In this document: positions 49,382-58,746 of the stretch, piece after piece
Numbering within the stretch: position 1 is the stretch's first letter
How the letters are laid out: every line of letters starts with the position of its first letter
Source: Paenibacillus sp.
GTDB lineage: Bacteria; Bacillota; Bacilli; Paenibacillales; NBRC-103111
Reading direction: 5' to 3'
Assembly: GCA_031180825.1 (NCBI GenBank)
Contig: JAPSLM010000001.1
Location: forward strand, 310,001 to 374,000
Length of the DNA stretch: 64,000 bases
Program-made: the position numbers and the translations under genes
Notes under the pieces: generated by a model
Databases searched by the model: none
Seen by the model: only the letters and a program-made list of their open reading frames with translations
What the model was told of the DNA's origin: nothing

Positions 49382-50857
49382 CTAGAAAATCGCGGGCGCT
49401 TCGACGATGACCTTGACGTATTCGATGCTGCGGTCTTCCGGTCCTTTGACCGGCAGACCGACGTCGATATGCTCGGTAATGTAGTCGATGAGATCCTGCG
49501 AGATGACTTCGCCCGGGAGCAGAATCGGAATGCCCGGCGGGTAAACGTAGATGAATTCGGCGATAATGCGGTCGGCCGATTCCTTGAACGGGATCAGCTC
49601 CGTGTCTCCGTAGAACGCGTCGCGCGGAGCCAGGGCGAGCTGCGGAATTTTCGGGATTTTGATGACCAGTTCGTTGGCCTGGCGAATGTTGTAGTTCTCC
49701 TCGGACAGCCGGCGCAGCGCGCCAAGCAGGGTGTCGATGTTTTCACGCGTATCGCCCGGCGTAACGAGGCACAGCACGTTATACATATCGCTGAGCTCGA
49801 CTTCGATATTATAATGCTCGCGCAGCCAATTTTCCGCATCGTAGCCCGTAATGCCGAGATGGCGTACGTGGATATTGACCTTTGTCGGATCGTAATCGTG
49901 GGTTGCTTCCGTACCCAAAATTTCTTCCCCGAAGCATTCCAGTCCCGGGATGCGGTTGATTTCCTCGCGGGCGTAGTTGGCCAGCTCCAGCGCCAGCTCC
50001 GCCATCCTATGGCCGTTCAGCGCCAGGTTCCGCCGCGCGCAGTCGAGCGATCCGAGCAAAATATAGGACGTCGAAGTCGTCGTCAGCATACTGATGATTG
50101 TCTTCGCGCGGCGCACGTTGACGCGTCCTTCGCGAATGTTCAGCACAGAGCTTTGCGTCATCGAGCCGCCCAGCTTATGCACGCTTGTAGCGGCCATATC
50201 GGCGCCGGCCTGCATGGCGGACATCGGCAGCTTGTCGTGGAAATGAATCAGCACGCCATGGGCTTCGTCCACCAGCACCGGAATGTTGTAGCTGTGGACG
50301 ATATCCACGATTTCCTTCAGGTTCGCGCACACGCCGTAATACGTCGGATTGATGACCAGCAGCGCTTTGGCGTCCGGATGGCGCTCTAGAGCGCGTTTGA
50401 CGGAGGTGGTCGTTACGCCGTGATCGATTCCGAGGTTTTCGTCGCGCACCGGCTTCAGGAAGATCGGCTTCGCCCCGGCGAAAATAATTGCGCTCATGAT
50501 CGATTTGTGAATATTGCGCGGAACGATGATTTTGTCGCCTTGGGAGCAGACGGTAAGGATCATCGTCATGATGGCGCCGCTTGTGCCCTGCACGGAAAAA
50601 AACGTATGATCGGCTCCGAACGCGGCGGCGGCCAGCTGCTGGGACTCTTCAATAACGCCTGTCGGCTGGTGCAGGTCATCAAGCGGAGCTATATTAATCA
50701 GGTCGATGGACAGCGCGTTATCGCCGATAAACTCCCGGAACTCGGGGTCCATACCGACACCTTTCTTATGTCCTGGAATGTGAAACTGCACCGGGTTGCG
50801 CCCGGCATGCTCCTTCAGTGCGGTAAACAGGGGAGTTTTCGTTTGATCCACGGTCAT
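49382..50857 (-). CDS. speA: Arginine decarboxylase, SpeA (Orn/Lys/Arg decarboxylase group)
   Basis: 491 residues, collinear with B. subtilis SpeA (490). PLP enzyme making agmatine from arginine, first step of polyamine synthesis. The PLP-binding Lys is in SVHKLGGSMTQSS; also FHIPGHKKGVGMDPEF, FFSVQGTSGAIMTMIL and LVDEAHGVLIHFHD. The C-terminal domain has VYPPGIPILLPGE. The substrate could be lysine or ornithine in this family, but overall similarity favours SpeA. speE/speB are not adjacent. Promoter upstream on the minus strand. Confidence 0.9.
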   Translation of the reverse strand: MTVDQTKTPLFTALKEHAGRNPVQFHIPGHKKGVGMDPEFREFIGDNALSIDLINIAPLDDLHQPTGVIEESQQLAAAAFGADHTFFSVQGTSGAIMTMILTVCSQGDKIIVPRNIHKSIMSAIIFAGAKPIFLKPVRDENLGIDHGVTTTSVKRALERHPDAKALLVINPTYYGVCANLKEIVDIVHSYNIPVLVDEAHGVLIHFHDKLPMSAMQAGADMAATSVHKLGGSMTQSSVLNIREGRVNVRRAKTIISMLTTTSTSYILLGSLDCARRNLALNGHRMAELALELANYAREEINRIPGLECFGEEILGTEATHDYDPTKVNIHVRHLGITGYDAENWLREHYNIEVELSDMYNVLCLVTPGDTRENIDTLLGALRRLSEENYNIRQANELVIKIPKIPQLALAPRDAFYGDTELIPFKESADRIIAEFIYVYPPGIPILLPGEVISQDLIDYITEHIDVGLPVKGPEDRSIEYVKVIVEAPAIF

Positions 50858-50925
50858 CCCTACCCTTCATGTGTACAAGTTTAGTTGGCTAGGCCGGTGT
50901 CTGCCGGAAAAAAGCAAACAAAATG

Positions 50926-50953
50926 AGTATAGCAAAAAGCGACACGGATGCAA
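50926..50953 (-). promoter_or_regulatory. Promoter of speA
   Basis: Minus strand ttgcat (50948-50953), 16-base spacer, tatact (50926-50931), about 70 bases before the start. The rest of the 358-base gap to the MFS gene shows no further gene; the right-hand part must hold the MFS promoter (tatggtacgat near 51116-51126). Confidence 0.5.
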
Positions 50954-51215
50954 GCGGTTTTTGGTAAATAGTTTGTTAACCTGGCCGAATAATTAACCGC
51001 AAAAACGAATAAACGCGGGAAAAGCTTGCCGGCCGCGCTCTGCAAAAGCTCGCGCGCGCAGGTTTGTCGATTTTGTTAATCTTAAACAGCTTTCGTTTCC
51101 ATCGTCAAAACAGTTATGGTACGATAAGAATAATTTCTGCGAATGGCTTCGGCCGAACCCGCGGCTCAGGCCGTCTTTTGGATCAACCAACAAATCGGGA
51201 GGAACAATTGCGCAT

Positions 51216-52394
51216 ATGAAAAAACAGCTGGCTATTATTATGATACTGCTGATGACAATCTTTATCGGCTTCGGCATTATCATCCCCGTGCTTCCCGATG
51301 CCGTCACCGGATCGGGGGCCGACAGCTTCCATCTAGGCATGCTGTTGTCGGTCTATTCTTTGGCTTCGTTTCTGATGTCTCCTTTGTGGGGCGGATTATC
51401 GGACCGGATCGGGCGCCGCCCGCTTATTATGACCGGGGCGCTCGGCTTTAGCGTCAGCTTCTTCTTGTTCGGCATCGCGGGGGACAACCTGGTCCTGATG
51501 TATGTGTCGCGGATTTTGGGAGGGATGTTCTCGGGAGCGGCTACCGCATGCGCCGTCGCTTACGTCGCTGACATCACCACCGAGGAAAACCGTACGAAGG
51601 GCATGGGGCTGGTCGGCATGTCGATCGGACTGGGCTTTATCTTCGGCCCGGCGTTCGGAGGCTTGCTGAGCCACTTCGGGCTGCAGGTGCCGTTCTTCGC
51701 GTCTTCCGTGCTGGCGCTGGCTACCTTTGCCTTTGCGTTTTTCTTGCTGCCGGAGTCGCTGACCGTGGAGATGCGGAGCAAGCCAAGGGAAGCGAAAACT
51801 TCCCGTTGGAGCGCATTTGTCGGCTCGCTCAAATATTTGTACGTGCTTTCGTTCTTCGTCTCGTTCACGCTGGCGGGACTGGAGGCAACGCTTCTGCTGT
51901 TCGAACGGGACCAGATCGGCGCGACGCCGACGCAGCTCGGCATCATGTTTGCGGTAAGCGGCGTAGTCGGCGCCTTGATTCAAGGCGGCGTGGTCCGGCG
52001 GCTGATCAAAAAGGGGCAGGAAGCCCGGGTGATCGGTATCGGCCTGGTGCTGTCGGCGCTCGGCTTCGTTTTGATCCTGTTTTCCAGCAGCCTGCTTACC
52101 GCCTCGATCTACCTGAGCGTCTTTGCCGCGGGGAACGCGCTGATTCGCCCTTGCGTCACCTCGCTGATTACGCAGAAGACGAAGGTCGGACAAGGGGTCG
52201 CCTCCGGTTTAAGCTCTTCGATGGACAGCTTGGGCCGCATAACCGGACCGCTGCTCGGGGCAGGCGTTTACGATTACAACCACAGCGTGCCGTTCGTGAC
52301 CGGAGCGGTCCTTTCCATCGCCGCCTTGTATCTGCTGTACCGGTTCATCGTTGCGGATCGCGCGGATGCCCGGACAGCGGGACAGCCCGTATAA
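51216..52394 (+). CDS. MFS multidrug-efflux transporter
   Basis: 392 residues, 12 membrane helices. Motif A GGLSDRIGRRPLIM lies after helix 2 and motif C-like GLGFIFGPAFGGLLSHFG in helix 5, which marks the 12-helix drug:proton antiporter group (TetA/NorA/Bmr style). The second half includes GRITGPLLGAGVYDY. Substrate not defined. gggagg lies 13 bases before ATG, a little long. The nearest regulator, a TetR gene on the other strand 700 bases away, is broken. Confidence 0.88.
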   Translation: MKKQLAIIMILLMTIFIGFGIIIPVLPDAVTGSGADSFHLGMLLSVYSLASFLMSPLWGGLSDRIGRRPLIMTGALGFSVSFFLFGIAGDNLVLMYVSRILGGMFSGAATACAVAYVADITTEENRTKGMGLVGMSIGLGFIFGPAFGGLLSHFGLQVPFFASSVLALATFAFAFFLLPESLTVEMRSKPREAKTSRWSAFVGSLKYLYVLSFFVSFTLAGLEATLLLFERDQIGATPTQLGIMFAVSGVVGALIQGGVVRRLIKKGQEARVIGIGLVLSALGFVLILFSSSLLTASIYLSVFAAGNALIRPCVTSLITQKTKVGQGVASGLSSSMDSLGRITGPLLGAGVYDYNHSVPFVTGAVLSIAALYLLYRFIVADRADARTAGQPV

Positions 52395-52416
52395 CGAAAT
52401 AAGCAGGAACGCCAAG

Positions 52417-52456
52417 AAGCCGCCGCATGCGCTTGTTCGCTGCGACGGCTTTTTTC
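52417..52456 (+). terminator. Terminator of the MFS gene
   Basis: aagccgccgca (52417-52427) pairs with tgcgacggctt (52441-52451), one mismatch, then T run. Confidence 0.85.
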
Positions 52457-52458
52457 AT

Positions 52459-53049
52459 TTACTTCGGCAGGCTCAGCGCCGAATCCGTCCGGCCGCCGGC
52501 CGCTGGGGGCCATTCTTCTCGCGTCATGGCATAGATCGCATGATCCTCCCATACGCCGTGGATTTGCAAATAGTTGCGGGCCAGGCCTTCCAGCCGCATG
52601 GCGTTTTTTTCGACGACCCGAATCGATCCTCTGTTGCGGGGCATGATGGCGGCTTGAACCCGGTGAAGCCCGCAGCTCTCAAAAGCGAATCGAAGCACAA
52701 GGCCGACCGCCTCGGACATGTAGCCCTGCCCATTGAAGCGTTCGGAAATGTAGTACCCGAGGTTGGCGTTCTGCCATGGCCCTCGAACGATGGAGGATAG
52801 CCTGACCCGGCCGATAAGCTCGTCCGTGCCGTTCAAGAAAATACCGAAGGCGTAGGCGCTGTCCTGTTCCCGTTCGGCGATCGTTTTCACCAGAGATTCC
52901 CGTACGGCGTCCAGAGTAAAAGCATTGCTGTCCTGCAGAGGCTCGAACGGACGGAAGAACGGTTCGTTTTCCGCCCGCAGCAGATGAAGCGCCGGGACAT
53001 CCGGTAAATCAAGAGGTCGGATATAGATCCGGTCTCCGTGTACAATCAT
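52459..53049 (-). CDS. GNAT acetyltransferase, RimJ/RimL type
   Basis: 196 residues from ATG 53049 (aaaggaga upstream). N-terminal strand DRIYIRPLDLPDVPALHLL; acetyl-CoA loop at YISERFNGQGYMSEAVGLVL (the R/QxxGxG/A-like motif is GQGYMSEA); then FAFESCGLHRVQAAIMPRN and the typical GSIRVVEKNAMRLEGLARNY. It belongs to the ribosomal-protein-alanine acetyltransferase-like group, though many members act on other amines. Confidence 0.88.
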   Translation of the reverse strand: MIVHGDRIYIRPLDLPDVPALHLLRAENEPFFRPFEPLQDSNAFTLDAVRESLVKTIAEREQDSAYAFGIFLNGTDELIGRVRLSSIVRGPWQNANLGYYISERFNGQGYMSEAVGLVLRFAFESCGLHRVQAAIMPRNRGSIRVVEKNAMRLEGLARNYLQIHGVWEDHAIYAMTREEWPPAAGGRTDSALSLPK

Positions 53050-53098
53050 GAAGCTGTCTCCTTTTGGAACCCGAGTATGAAGCGTATGTCTCCACAGC

Positions 53099-53760
53099 TT
53101 ACCGAGTGGCAAGTCCGTGCATAATAAAACGGATGCACGTCTCCGCTTCTTCTTCCTCGTCCCATTCTTGTTCCGGTACGAGCAGGAAACGGGTAATCAG
53201 GAAGCCGATAATGACCGAGGCGGTCAGCCGGACCACGGTGGCGGCAGGAAGGGGGATGATCTGCCCTTCTTGTTGAAAAATACAATTACTTTTTTGATTC
53301 GCACTAATACTTCGTTCATGACGTCTGTTTTGAACTGCTCCTGAAGGTCGGGATGAAATGGAAGCTCCTGCATCAAAATTTTAATTATGGCCAATGCTGG
53401 CGGGCGAACTCCAGAAGGTTGCGGATAAGCGACCGCAGAAAGTCCTCGTACCGCGTATACTTCGCTCCAGCACCGGTGTGAAATTACGGAGGACGAACGG
53501 GGCGACGAGCTTAGCCATGATAGGACGGACGATGGACAACAGCAAGTTTTTTTTGGTCTTGTAATGCCGCAAGATCGTACCTTCCGCAACGCCTGCTTTT
53601 TGCGCGATTTCACTGGTCGAAGCTGCGGCGTAGCCTTTCCCGGCGAAAATCTCGATGGCCGCAATGCAAAATTTTCGTTTGTTTCTCCGTCATTTTCGGT
53701 TCTTCGTCGCTTAGCTTAAGCAGCTGTTCGATCCAATCTTCGTTCGATTCGGGTATCATG
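53099..53760 (-). pseudogene. TetR/AcrR-family regulator gene with several frameshifts
   Basis: Read leftward from ATG 53760: MIPESNEDWIEQLLKLSDEE continues to TEKQTKIL, where the frame changes; the next frame gives AAIEIFAGKGYAAASTSEIA and AGVAEGTILRHYKTKKNLLL, a clear TetR helix-turn-helix. Further shifts occur near RYEDFLRSLIRN, before ILMQELPFHPDLQEQF, and near KGQIIPLP, ending DEEEEAETCIRFIMHGLATR. At least four indels are needed, so the gene is dead unless the sequence has errors here. Intact relatives have about 215 residues. Confidence 0.8.
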
Positions 53761-53892
53761 ACTCACTCATCTTTGATGCATAGTTCGGGAGCCTCATATA
53801 TTATACACCAAAATTGTCCCGAAGTGTAAAAACGAGCGTTCGAAAGAGGTTTCGCCGCATACGTTTCCGTAAAAACAGGTAGGGGGAACAGC

Positions 53893-53917
53893 AAAAAACC
53901 GCCCCTTCCGGGACGGT
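53893..53917 (-). terminator. Terminator of the helical-repeat secreted protein gene
   Basis: accgcccc and gggacggt pair (one mismatch) around ttcc; a T run follows on the minus strand. Confidence 0.75.
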
Positions 53918-53956
53918 AATTGGTACATAAGTACTATGGAACGTTTGGAGCGTTAT

Positions 53957-54709
53957 TCATTTCAGGCTTCTTATGTCCTGCGAAGGCTTGCGGTCGACCA
54001 TGTTCTCAATCCATGGGGTCATCTCGTCCTTGATTTTGCCGATCAGCCGCTCTTTGGAGATCCCTTTGCTTTGCGCGATATCGGTCAGCGATTTGCCCGA
54101 TTTCAGCTCGGATGTCAACTGGTCCTCGGTCATTCCGAGGATGGAGGCGAGCTTGACCGGCGCAATGCCCGGATGCTGGTTCCGCGCATGCATGCCGAAG
54201 CGGCCGCCTTTCTCGTCAAAGGTGCGGTTAACCATCGATTTCAGGTGCTCCGCCATACGGCTCTTAAGCTTCTCCGCTTGCTCCGCGGTCAGCTTTCCGG
54301 AGGCTGCGGCTTCGTCGATCGTTTTGCTGCGCGCCGCCTGCAGCTTGGCGAGCAAATCGGCTTCGCCCATGTTTTTCTCCGCCGCGAGCCGTACGAGCGT
54401 CTTGTCTTGGAGGGAGGCCATCAGCGAGGCTTTATCCATGCCGAGAATCGCAGCGGCTTCGTCGAAGATCGGCAGGTCTTTGGCGGAAGCGCCGGAGACC
54501 TTGGAACCGTCATGCCTGCTTCGCTTGGCGAACCGTTCCCGGAAAGGGCCGGCTTTCGACGAGGCTTCCGCTTTCGTCGCGGACGACTGCCGGGCGGCCG
54601 CATTCTCGGCGTGCGCCGATTGTCCGGCTCCATACAGTACCAAGCCTCCGAGCAGCAGCGCAAAAGCCAGAGAGGAGACAGTTGCCCGTTTCGCATACGT
54701 TTGCTTCAT
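53957..54709 (-). CDS. Secreted helical-repeat protein
   Basis: 250 residues with signal peptide (RATVSSLAFALLLGGLVLYG, cleavage near AHA-E). The mature part is Ala/Lys/Glu-rich and helical. Two repeats of about 75 residues are visible: AAAILGMDKASLMASLQDKT leading to LAAEKNMGEADLLAKLQ, and LASILGMTEDQLTSELKSGK leading to IAQSKGISKERLIGKIK. The motif ILGM-x6-L-x-S-L-x-x-G/K recurs in Firmicute secreted proteins of unknown role. Function not assigned. Confidence 0.72.
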   Translation of the reverse strand: MKQTYAKRATVSSLAFALLLGGLVLYGAGQSAHAENAAARQSSATKAEASSKAGPFRERFAKRSRHDGSKVSGASAKDLPIFDEAAAILGMDKASLMASLQDKTLVRLAAEKNMGEADLLAKLQAARSKTIDEAAASGKLTAEQAEKLKSRMAEHLKSMVNRTFDEKGGRFGMHARNQHPGIAPVKLASILGMTEDQLTSELKSGKSLTDIAQSKGISKERLIGKIKDEMTPWIENMVDRKPSQDIRSLK

Positions 54710-54869
54710 GCAGGTTCACCTTCCGATGCTGGATTGGTTCTGCAACCATTTTTAGGATGGGCGGCGAGGCTTAAGCTTACTTTAAAGCAAGCTTAGGTTA
54801 ACATAAATTTTTGAGCAACGACGCATAGACCGCCGGTGGGCGGTCTGGTCGGAATATAGATGACTTCGT

Positions 54870-55298
54870 TTATTTCACAATCAGTACGGGAACCTTGGCT
54901 TGCTGCACGACATTATGGCTGACGCTTCCGAGAAAAAACTCGCGGATTTTCCCGAGTCCCCGGCTTCCCATGACAATCAGGTCGCACCCGATTTCTTCCG
55001 CATGCGCCAGAATGGTATGTGCCGGCTGCCCCCGGGTCAGCGTGTATTTCACGTTTAACGTCGATGGGACCAAGGCTTTGGCTTCTTCGATCGTCGCTTC
55101 GGCTGCTTCGATATAATTGCCGTTAACCGCATATTCGCTTCCGATAAAGGCAGGAACGGCGTACACATGAATAATTTCAAGACGCGGAGGATGCAGGCTG
55201 TGGGATTGCTCCTGGACCAATTCGACCGCCCGTTTCAAGGCTTGCTTCGATAAATTCGAACCGTCGTAGGCAACAAGGATTTTAGAAAATAACATCAT
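54870..55298 (-). CDS. Universal stress protein (UspA family)
   Basis: 142 residues. ILVAYDGSNLSKQALKRAVE at the start and the ATP-binding motif GSRGLGKIREFFLGSVSHNV at the end (G-2x-G-9x-G-S) mark an ATP-binding UspA protein. The start could be GTG 55304, ATG 55298 or ATG 55295; the gaggtgagg site best suits the ATG pair. Likely a stress-survival protein; no neighbour indicates a specific task. Confidence 0.9.
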   Translation of the reverse strand: MMLFSKILVAYDGSNLSKQALKRAVELVQEQSHSLHPPRLEIIHVYAVPAFIGSEYAVNGNYIEAAEATIEEAKALVPSTLNVKYTLTRGQPAHTILAHAEEIGCDLIVMGSRGLGKIREFFLGSVSHNVVQQAKVPVLIVK

Positions 55299-55389
55299 CC
55301 TCACCTCATTTGCGGTTAGTGGGTTACGACTTCATTATACCATAAACAACCGCTTACAAGGCAGAAAATTCAGAAAATTTCCTCAATAT

Positions 55390-55716
55390 TTAAGACTCCG
55401 CGTTCATATTGTAAAAGTTCAAGAGGACCGTCACCACGCCTAGCGCCAGAATGAAGAGGGTTACCCCCGGACCGAATGAGAATACGAAGGGCAGCATCAT
55501 AAACCAAACGCCAGCCAAAAAAGCGATCCAATGCTGCCACGAGCCCCAGCCGATTTTACCGAGCGCCAGCAGCGAGAAGACGAGTTCGAGGAAGCCGGCC
55601 CCCATGCTGCCCCACAGAGCTCCGGAATGGCCGGAAAAACCGAGGATCCATGGAGCGCCCACGAACCAAAGACCGATTAGCGCCGCCAGCAGGTTGCGAA
55701 CCGCGTTTTTCGTCAT
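55390..55716 (-). CDS. SPW-repeat membrane protein
   Basis: 108 residues with two SPW-type repeats: LLAALIGLWFVGAPWILGFS and WIAFLAGVWFMMLPFVFSFG, each two membrane helices with a P-W/P-F turn. Four helices in total. Family members are small bacterial membrane proteins of unknown role. Ends MNAES. Confidence 0.82.
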   Translation of the reverse strand: MTKNAVRNLLAALIGLWFVGAPWILGFSGHSGALWGSMGAGFLELVFSLLALGKIGWGSWQHWIAFLAGVWFMMLPFVFSFGPGVTLFILALGVVTVLLNFYNMNAES

Positions 55717-55830
55717 GTCAACCCCTCCCTGAAATGGATGACCGTTCTATGTAAACTATATGCAATCGATTTCAAAAGGTGCCAAATTTCCGCTAATTAT
55801 TGTAAAAAATGTGAGCGGTGAGGGGGCGTG

Positions 55831-55869
55831 AAAAAAGGCCCGCCATCGGCTTGAGCCGAAGGGAGCCTT
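55831..55869 (-). terminator. Terminator of the YktB-like gene
   Basis: Nested pairing aaggc/gcctt and tcggc/gccga with T run on the minus strand. Confidence 0.6.
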
Positions 55870-55878
55870 GGTCTATGC

Positions 55879-56505
55879 TTACAGCTTGGCCATGCGGTAT
55901 AAAGGCAGGGCGGAGAGCATGGTGTCTTTAGCCAGCCGGAGGAAAGCCTGTCCGTCCGCGAGCACCGGATCGCCGGCAGGAATGTTGCGGCCGACCAGGA
56001 GCTCGGCCTTCTTCACGTCGCGAAACCGGCGGAGGGCCTGCTCCAGCTCGCCGTCATCCAAGTCCCGAACCGGAAGCGCATCTTTTTTCATATGGTCGAA
56101 CGAAAGCACGAAATCTTCGGGCAAAGCGGAGCGGACCTCCGGCAGGCGATCCAAATACGTTTGGGCGATCGCCTGTTTATTCGGCAGCTCGTAGATCAGG
56201 GCGAGCCAAATGAACACCCGATCGTCGAACAAGCCGATCTGAAAATGGGGAAGCTGCTTGTAGCCGCGCTTGCTGCTGGAGAACGACATCCACGTGTCGA
56301 CGGGCGGGTTCACCTTGCGGCGCGCATGCTTGGCGACGTGCAGAAACAGTTCTTCTCCCGCCTCCACGGCAATCTCATCCAGCAGCTCGCCGCTGATGGC
56401 GCCGAACTTGGGCTGAATGCGCGTGCGGATCGCTTCCATCCGTCCCTCCAGGCCTTCTATCGTAAAGGTTTCGAAATCCGTTGGGGTAAAGCCGGTAAAG
56501 TGCAT
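55879..56505 (-). CDS. yktB: YktB-family (DUF1054) protein
   Basis: 208 residues. TGFTPTDFETFTIEGLEGRM at the start, HVAKHARRKVNPPVDTWMSF and KRGYKQLPHFQIGLFDDRVF in the middle, FRDVKKAELLVGR near the end are diagnostic of DUF1054/YktB. A known structure shows an alpha/beta fold, function unsettled. aaggagtc precedes the ATG. Confidence 0.88.
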   Translation of the reverse strand: MHFTGFTPTDFETFTIEGLEGRMEAIRTRIQPKFGAISGELLDEIAVEAGEELFLHVAKHARRKVNPPVDTWMSFSSSKRGYKQLPHFQIGLFDDRVFIWLALIYELPNKQAIAQTYLDRLPEVRSALPEDFVLSFDHMKKDALPVRDLDDGELEQALRRFRDVKKAELLVGRNIPAGDPVLADGQAFLRLAKDTMLSALPLYRMAKL

Positions 56506-56703
56506 GACTGAAGACTCCTTTTTTTATCGATGACAACAATATAGCATAAAACGAACGTCCGGGCACGCGTTCGACGACTGACGACATTTTTTTAGCCCGA
56601 AGCCAAAAAAAACACAAGGACGAGAAAAAGCATTCCATTGTTGAAAGCGGTTTTACGAAGTAGGATGAAACTACATTACAAGACGGATAAAGGGGGGCAA
56701 CGC

Positions 56704-57660
56704 ATGGAGGTAAAAATACAAGCGGTGAAAAATATCGGCCACACGGCCGGGACCCGTAAAAACGTATTGCGGTTCATGTGGAAGTACAAAACGCTTTATT
56801 TGATCTCGCTTCCGGGGATCGCCTACTTTTTAATCTTCAAGTACGTTCCGCTGCTCGGCTCGGTGATCGCCTTTCAGGACTACAATATTTTTCAAGGCAT
56901 TCCGGGCAGCGAATGGGTCGGGCTCGCGCATTTTAAACGGATGTTCGCCCATTACGATTTCTTGAACATTCTGAACAATACGCTGCTGATCGGACTGTAC
57001 GATCTGCTTATTGCGTTCCCGGCGCCGATCGTCCTGGCGCTGCTGCTCAACGAGCTGCGTCTGGTGCTGTACAAGCGGGTGCTGCAGACGATCGTCTATA
57101 TGCCGCACTTTTTGTCCTGGGTCATCGTCAGCGGCATCGCCATCGGCATTTTGTCGCCGTCGACCGGAGCGGTGAACCAGTTCATCGGCTGGCTCGGCTT
57201 CGAGCCGGTCTACTTCCTCGGCGAAGAATCGTGGATTCGCACGGTGCTTATCGGCTCCGGCATCTGGCGGGATTCGGGGTACGGAACGATCATTTTCCTC
57301 GCGGCGCTGGCAGGTATCAATCCGGACTTGTACGAGGCGGCCGAGGTGGACGGCGCAAGCCGCTGGCGCCAGACGCTATCGATTACGATTCCGGCGCTGC
57401 TGCCGACGATCATGATCATGTTTTTGCTTCATATCGGCAAGTTCTTGGATTTCGGCTTCGAGCGTGTCTACGTGTTTCTGAATCCGCTCAACAAAAACAA
57501 CGGCGAAATTTTGGACACGTACATTTATCAGGTCGGTCTGCTCGGACAGCAGTTCAGCTATACGACGGCTATCGGCTTGTTCAAATCGGTCGTCGGTCTG
57601 GTGCTGATCGTGATCGGCAACACGCTCAGCAAGAAAACGACCGGGGAAAGCTTGTATTAA
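56704..57660 (+). CDS. Sugar ABC transporter permease, LplB type
   Basis: 318 residues, six membrane helices, with the long N-terminal start (YKTLYLISLPGIAYFLIFKY, FQDYNIFQGIPGSEWVGLAH) typical of LplB/YtcP-group polysaccharide permeases. The EAA loop is DLYEAAEVDGASRWRQTLSI. ATG 56704 follows aggggggc; the longer open frame upstream (TTG 56638) is rejected. Pairs with the next gene. Confidence 0.9.
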   Translation: MEVKIQAVKNIGHTAGTRKNVLRFMWKYKTLYLISLPGIAYFLIFKYVPLLGSVIAFQDYNIFQGIPGSEWVGLAHFKRMFAHYDFLNILNNTLLIGLYDLLIAFPAPIVLALLLNELRLVLYKRVLQTIVYMPHFLSWVIVSGIAIGILSPSTGAVNQFIGWLGFEPVYFLGEESWIRTVLIGSGIWRDSGYGTIIFLAALAGINPDLYEAAEVDGASRWRQTLSITIPALLPTIMIMFLLHIGKFLDFGFERVYVFLNPLNKNNGEILDTYIYQVGLLGQQFSYTTAIGLFKSVVGLVLIVIGNTLSKKTTGESLY

Positions 57661-57691
57661 CGGCTGAGGGAAGCGGGAGGTGTTCAAACTT

Positions 57692-58570
57692 ATGAAAAAA
57701 GCAAGCGCAAGCTGGCAAGTTTTCAATGCGGCGAATCTTATTTTTCTGACCTTGCTCGGTCTGGCGATGTTTTTGCCGTTCCTCGGCGTGCTGGCGCAAT
57801 CGTTCAGCAGCTCCGAAGCCGTCATTGCCGGAAAAGTATTGTTCTGGCCTGTCGATTTCACCTGGATCAACTATCAGTATGTGTTCAGCGACGCTTCCAT
57901 CTGGCGTTCCTTCGGGATTACGGTGTACATTACGGTGGTCGGCACGCTCATCAATCTGATTGCGACCGCTTCGCTCGCCTATCCGGTATCGAGGCAGGAA
58001 TATGTGGGGCGGAAGCTCGTCGTCGTTATGGTGCTCATCACGATGGTATTCAGCGCTCCGCTCGTTCCGAACTTCATCTTGATGAAAAGCCTCGGATTGA
58101 CGAATACGCTCTGGGCGCTGCTGCTTCCCGGCGCGATCAGCGCATTCAACTTTTTCATTATGCGCTCGTTCTTTATGCAGATTCCCTCGGAGATTATCGA
58201 TTCCGGCCGGATTGACGGCTGCACCGAGCTGCGGATGATCTGGAGCATTGTGATGCCGCTCTCCAAGCCCGTGATGGCGTCCCTGGGCATTTTCTATGCG
58301 GTAGGCCACTGGAATACGTATATGAACGCGCTGTACTACGTGAACAAACCGGCCTTGAGGCCGCTGCAGGTGAAGCTTCGGCAGCTGATCGATGCGAACG
58401 AGATCAATATCGACCCGTCGGCTTCCCAGTTCAGCTCGCTGGCGCATATGGACCCGGAAGGCATCAAGATGGCGACGATTATCATCGCGACGCTGCCGAT
58501 CGTGCTGATTTATCCGTTCCTGCAAAAGCATTTTGTCAAAGGCATGATGGTCGGTTCCGTGAAATCTTAA
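57692..58570 (+). CDS. Sugar ABC transporter permease, LplC type
   Basis: 292 residues, six membrane helices; starts ATG 57692 with gggagg at -17 to -12 (GTG 57680 is a poorer option). EAA loop: EIIDSGRIDGCTELRMIWSI. The early FLGVLAQSFSSSEAVIAGKV and the central MVFSAPLVPNFILMKSLGLT are characteristic of LplC relatives. Together with LplB-type and the binding protein, and an external ATPase such as MsmX, it imports an oligosaccharide. Confidence 0.9.
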   Translation: MKKASASWQVFNAANLIFLTLLGLAMFLPFLGVLAQSFSSSEAVIAGKVLFWPVDFTWINYQYVFSDASIWRSFGITVYITVVGTLINLIATASLAYPVSRQEYVGRKLVVVMVLITMVFSAPLVPNFILMKSLGLTNTLWALLLPGAISAFNFFIMRSFFMQIPSEIIDSGRIDGCTELRMIWSIVMPLSKPVMASLGIFYAVGHWNTYMNALYYVNKPALRPLQVKLRQLIDANEINIDPSASQFSSLAHMDPEGIKMATIIIATLPIVLIYPFLQKHFVKGMMVGSVKS

Positions 58571-58746
58571 CATCGAAATCTTAACTTCCGGCATCCGGTA
58601 TTGGAAGCCCTTATAACGGTAAAACAGGACGTTGCTCCCCAAAAAAAGCGCAGTCCCGGGCAGGCAATAGGCTATGCTCGGAAGGAGTCGTCCTTTTACA
58701 CTAAATGCAATCGCTCCATATCATTTCTCGGAAAAGAGGGGTACGT

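Noticed and set aside
49469-50389. 306-codon open frame antisense to speA
   Set aside because: Shadow frame; speA is a full match to its family.
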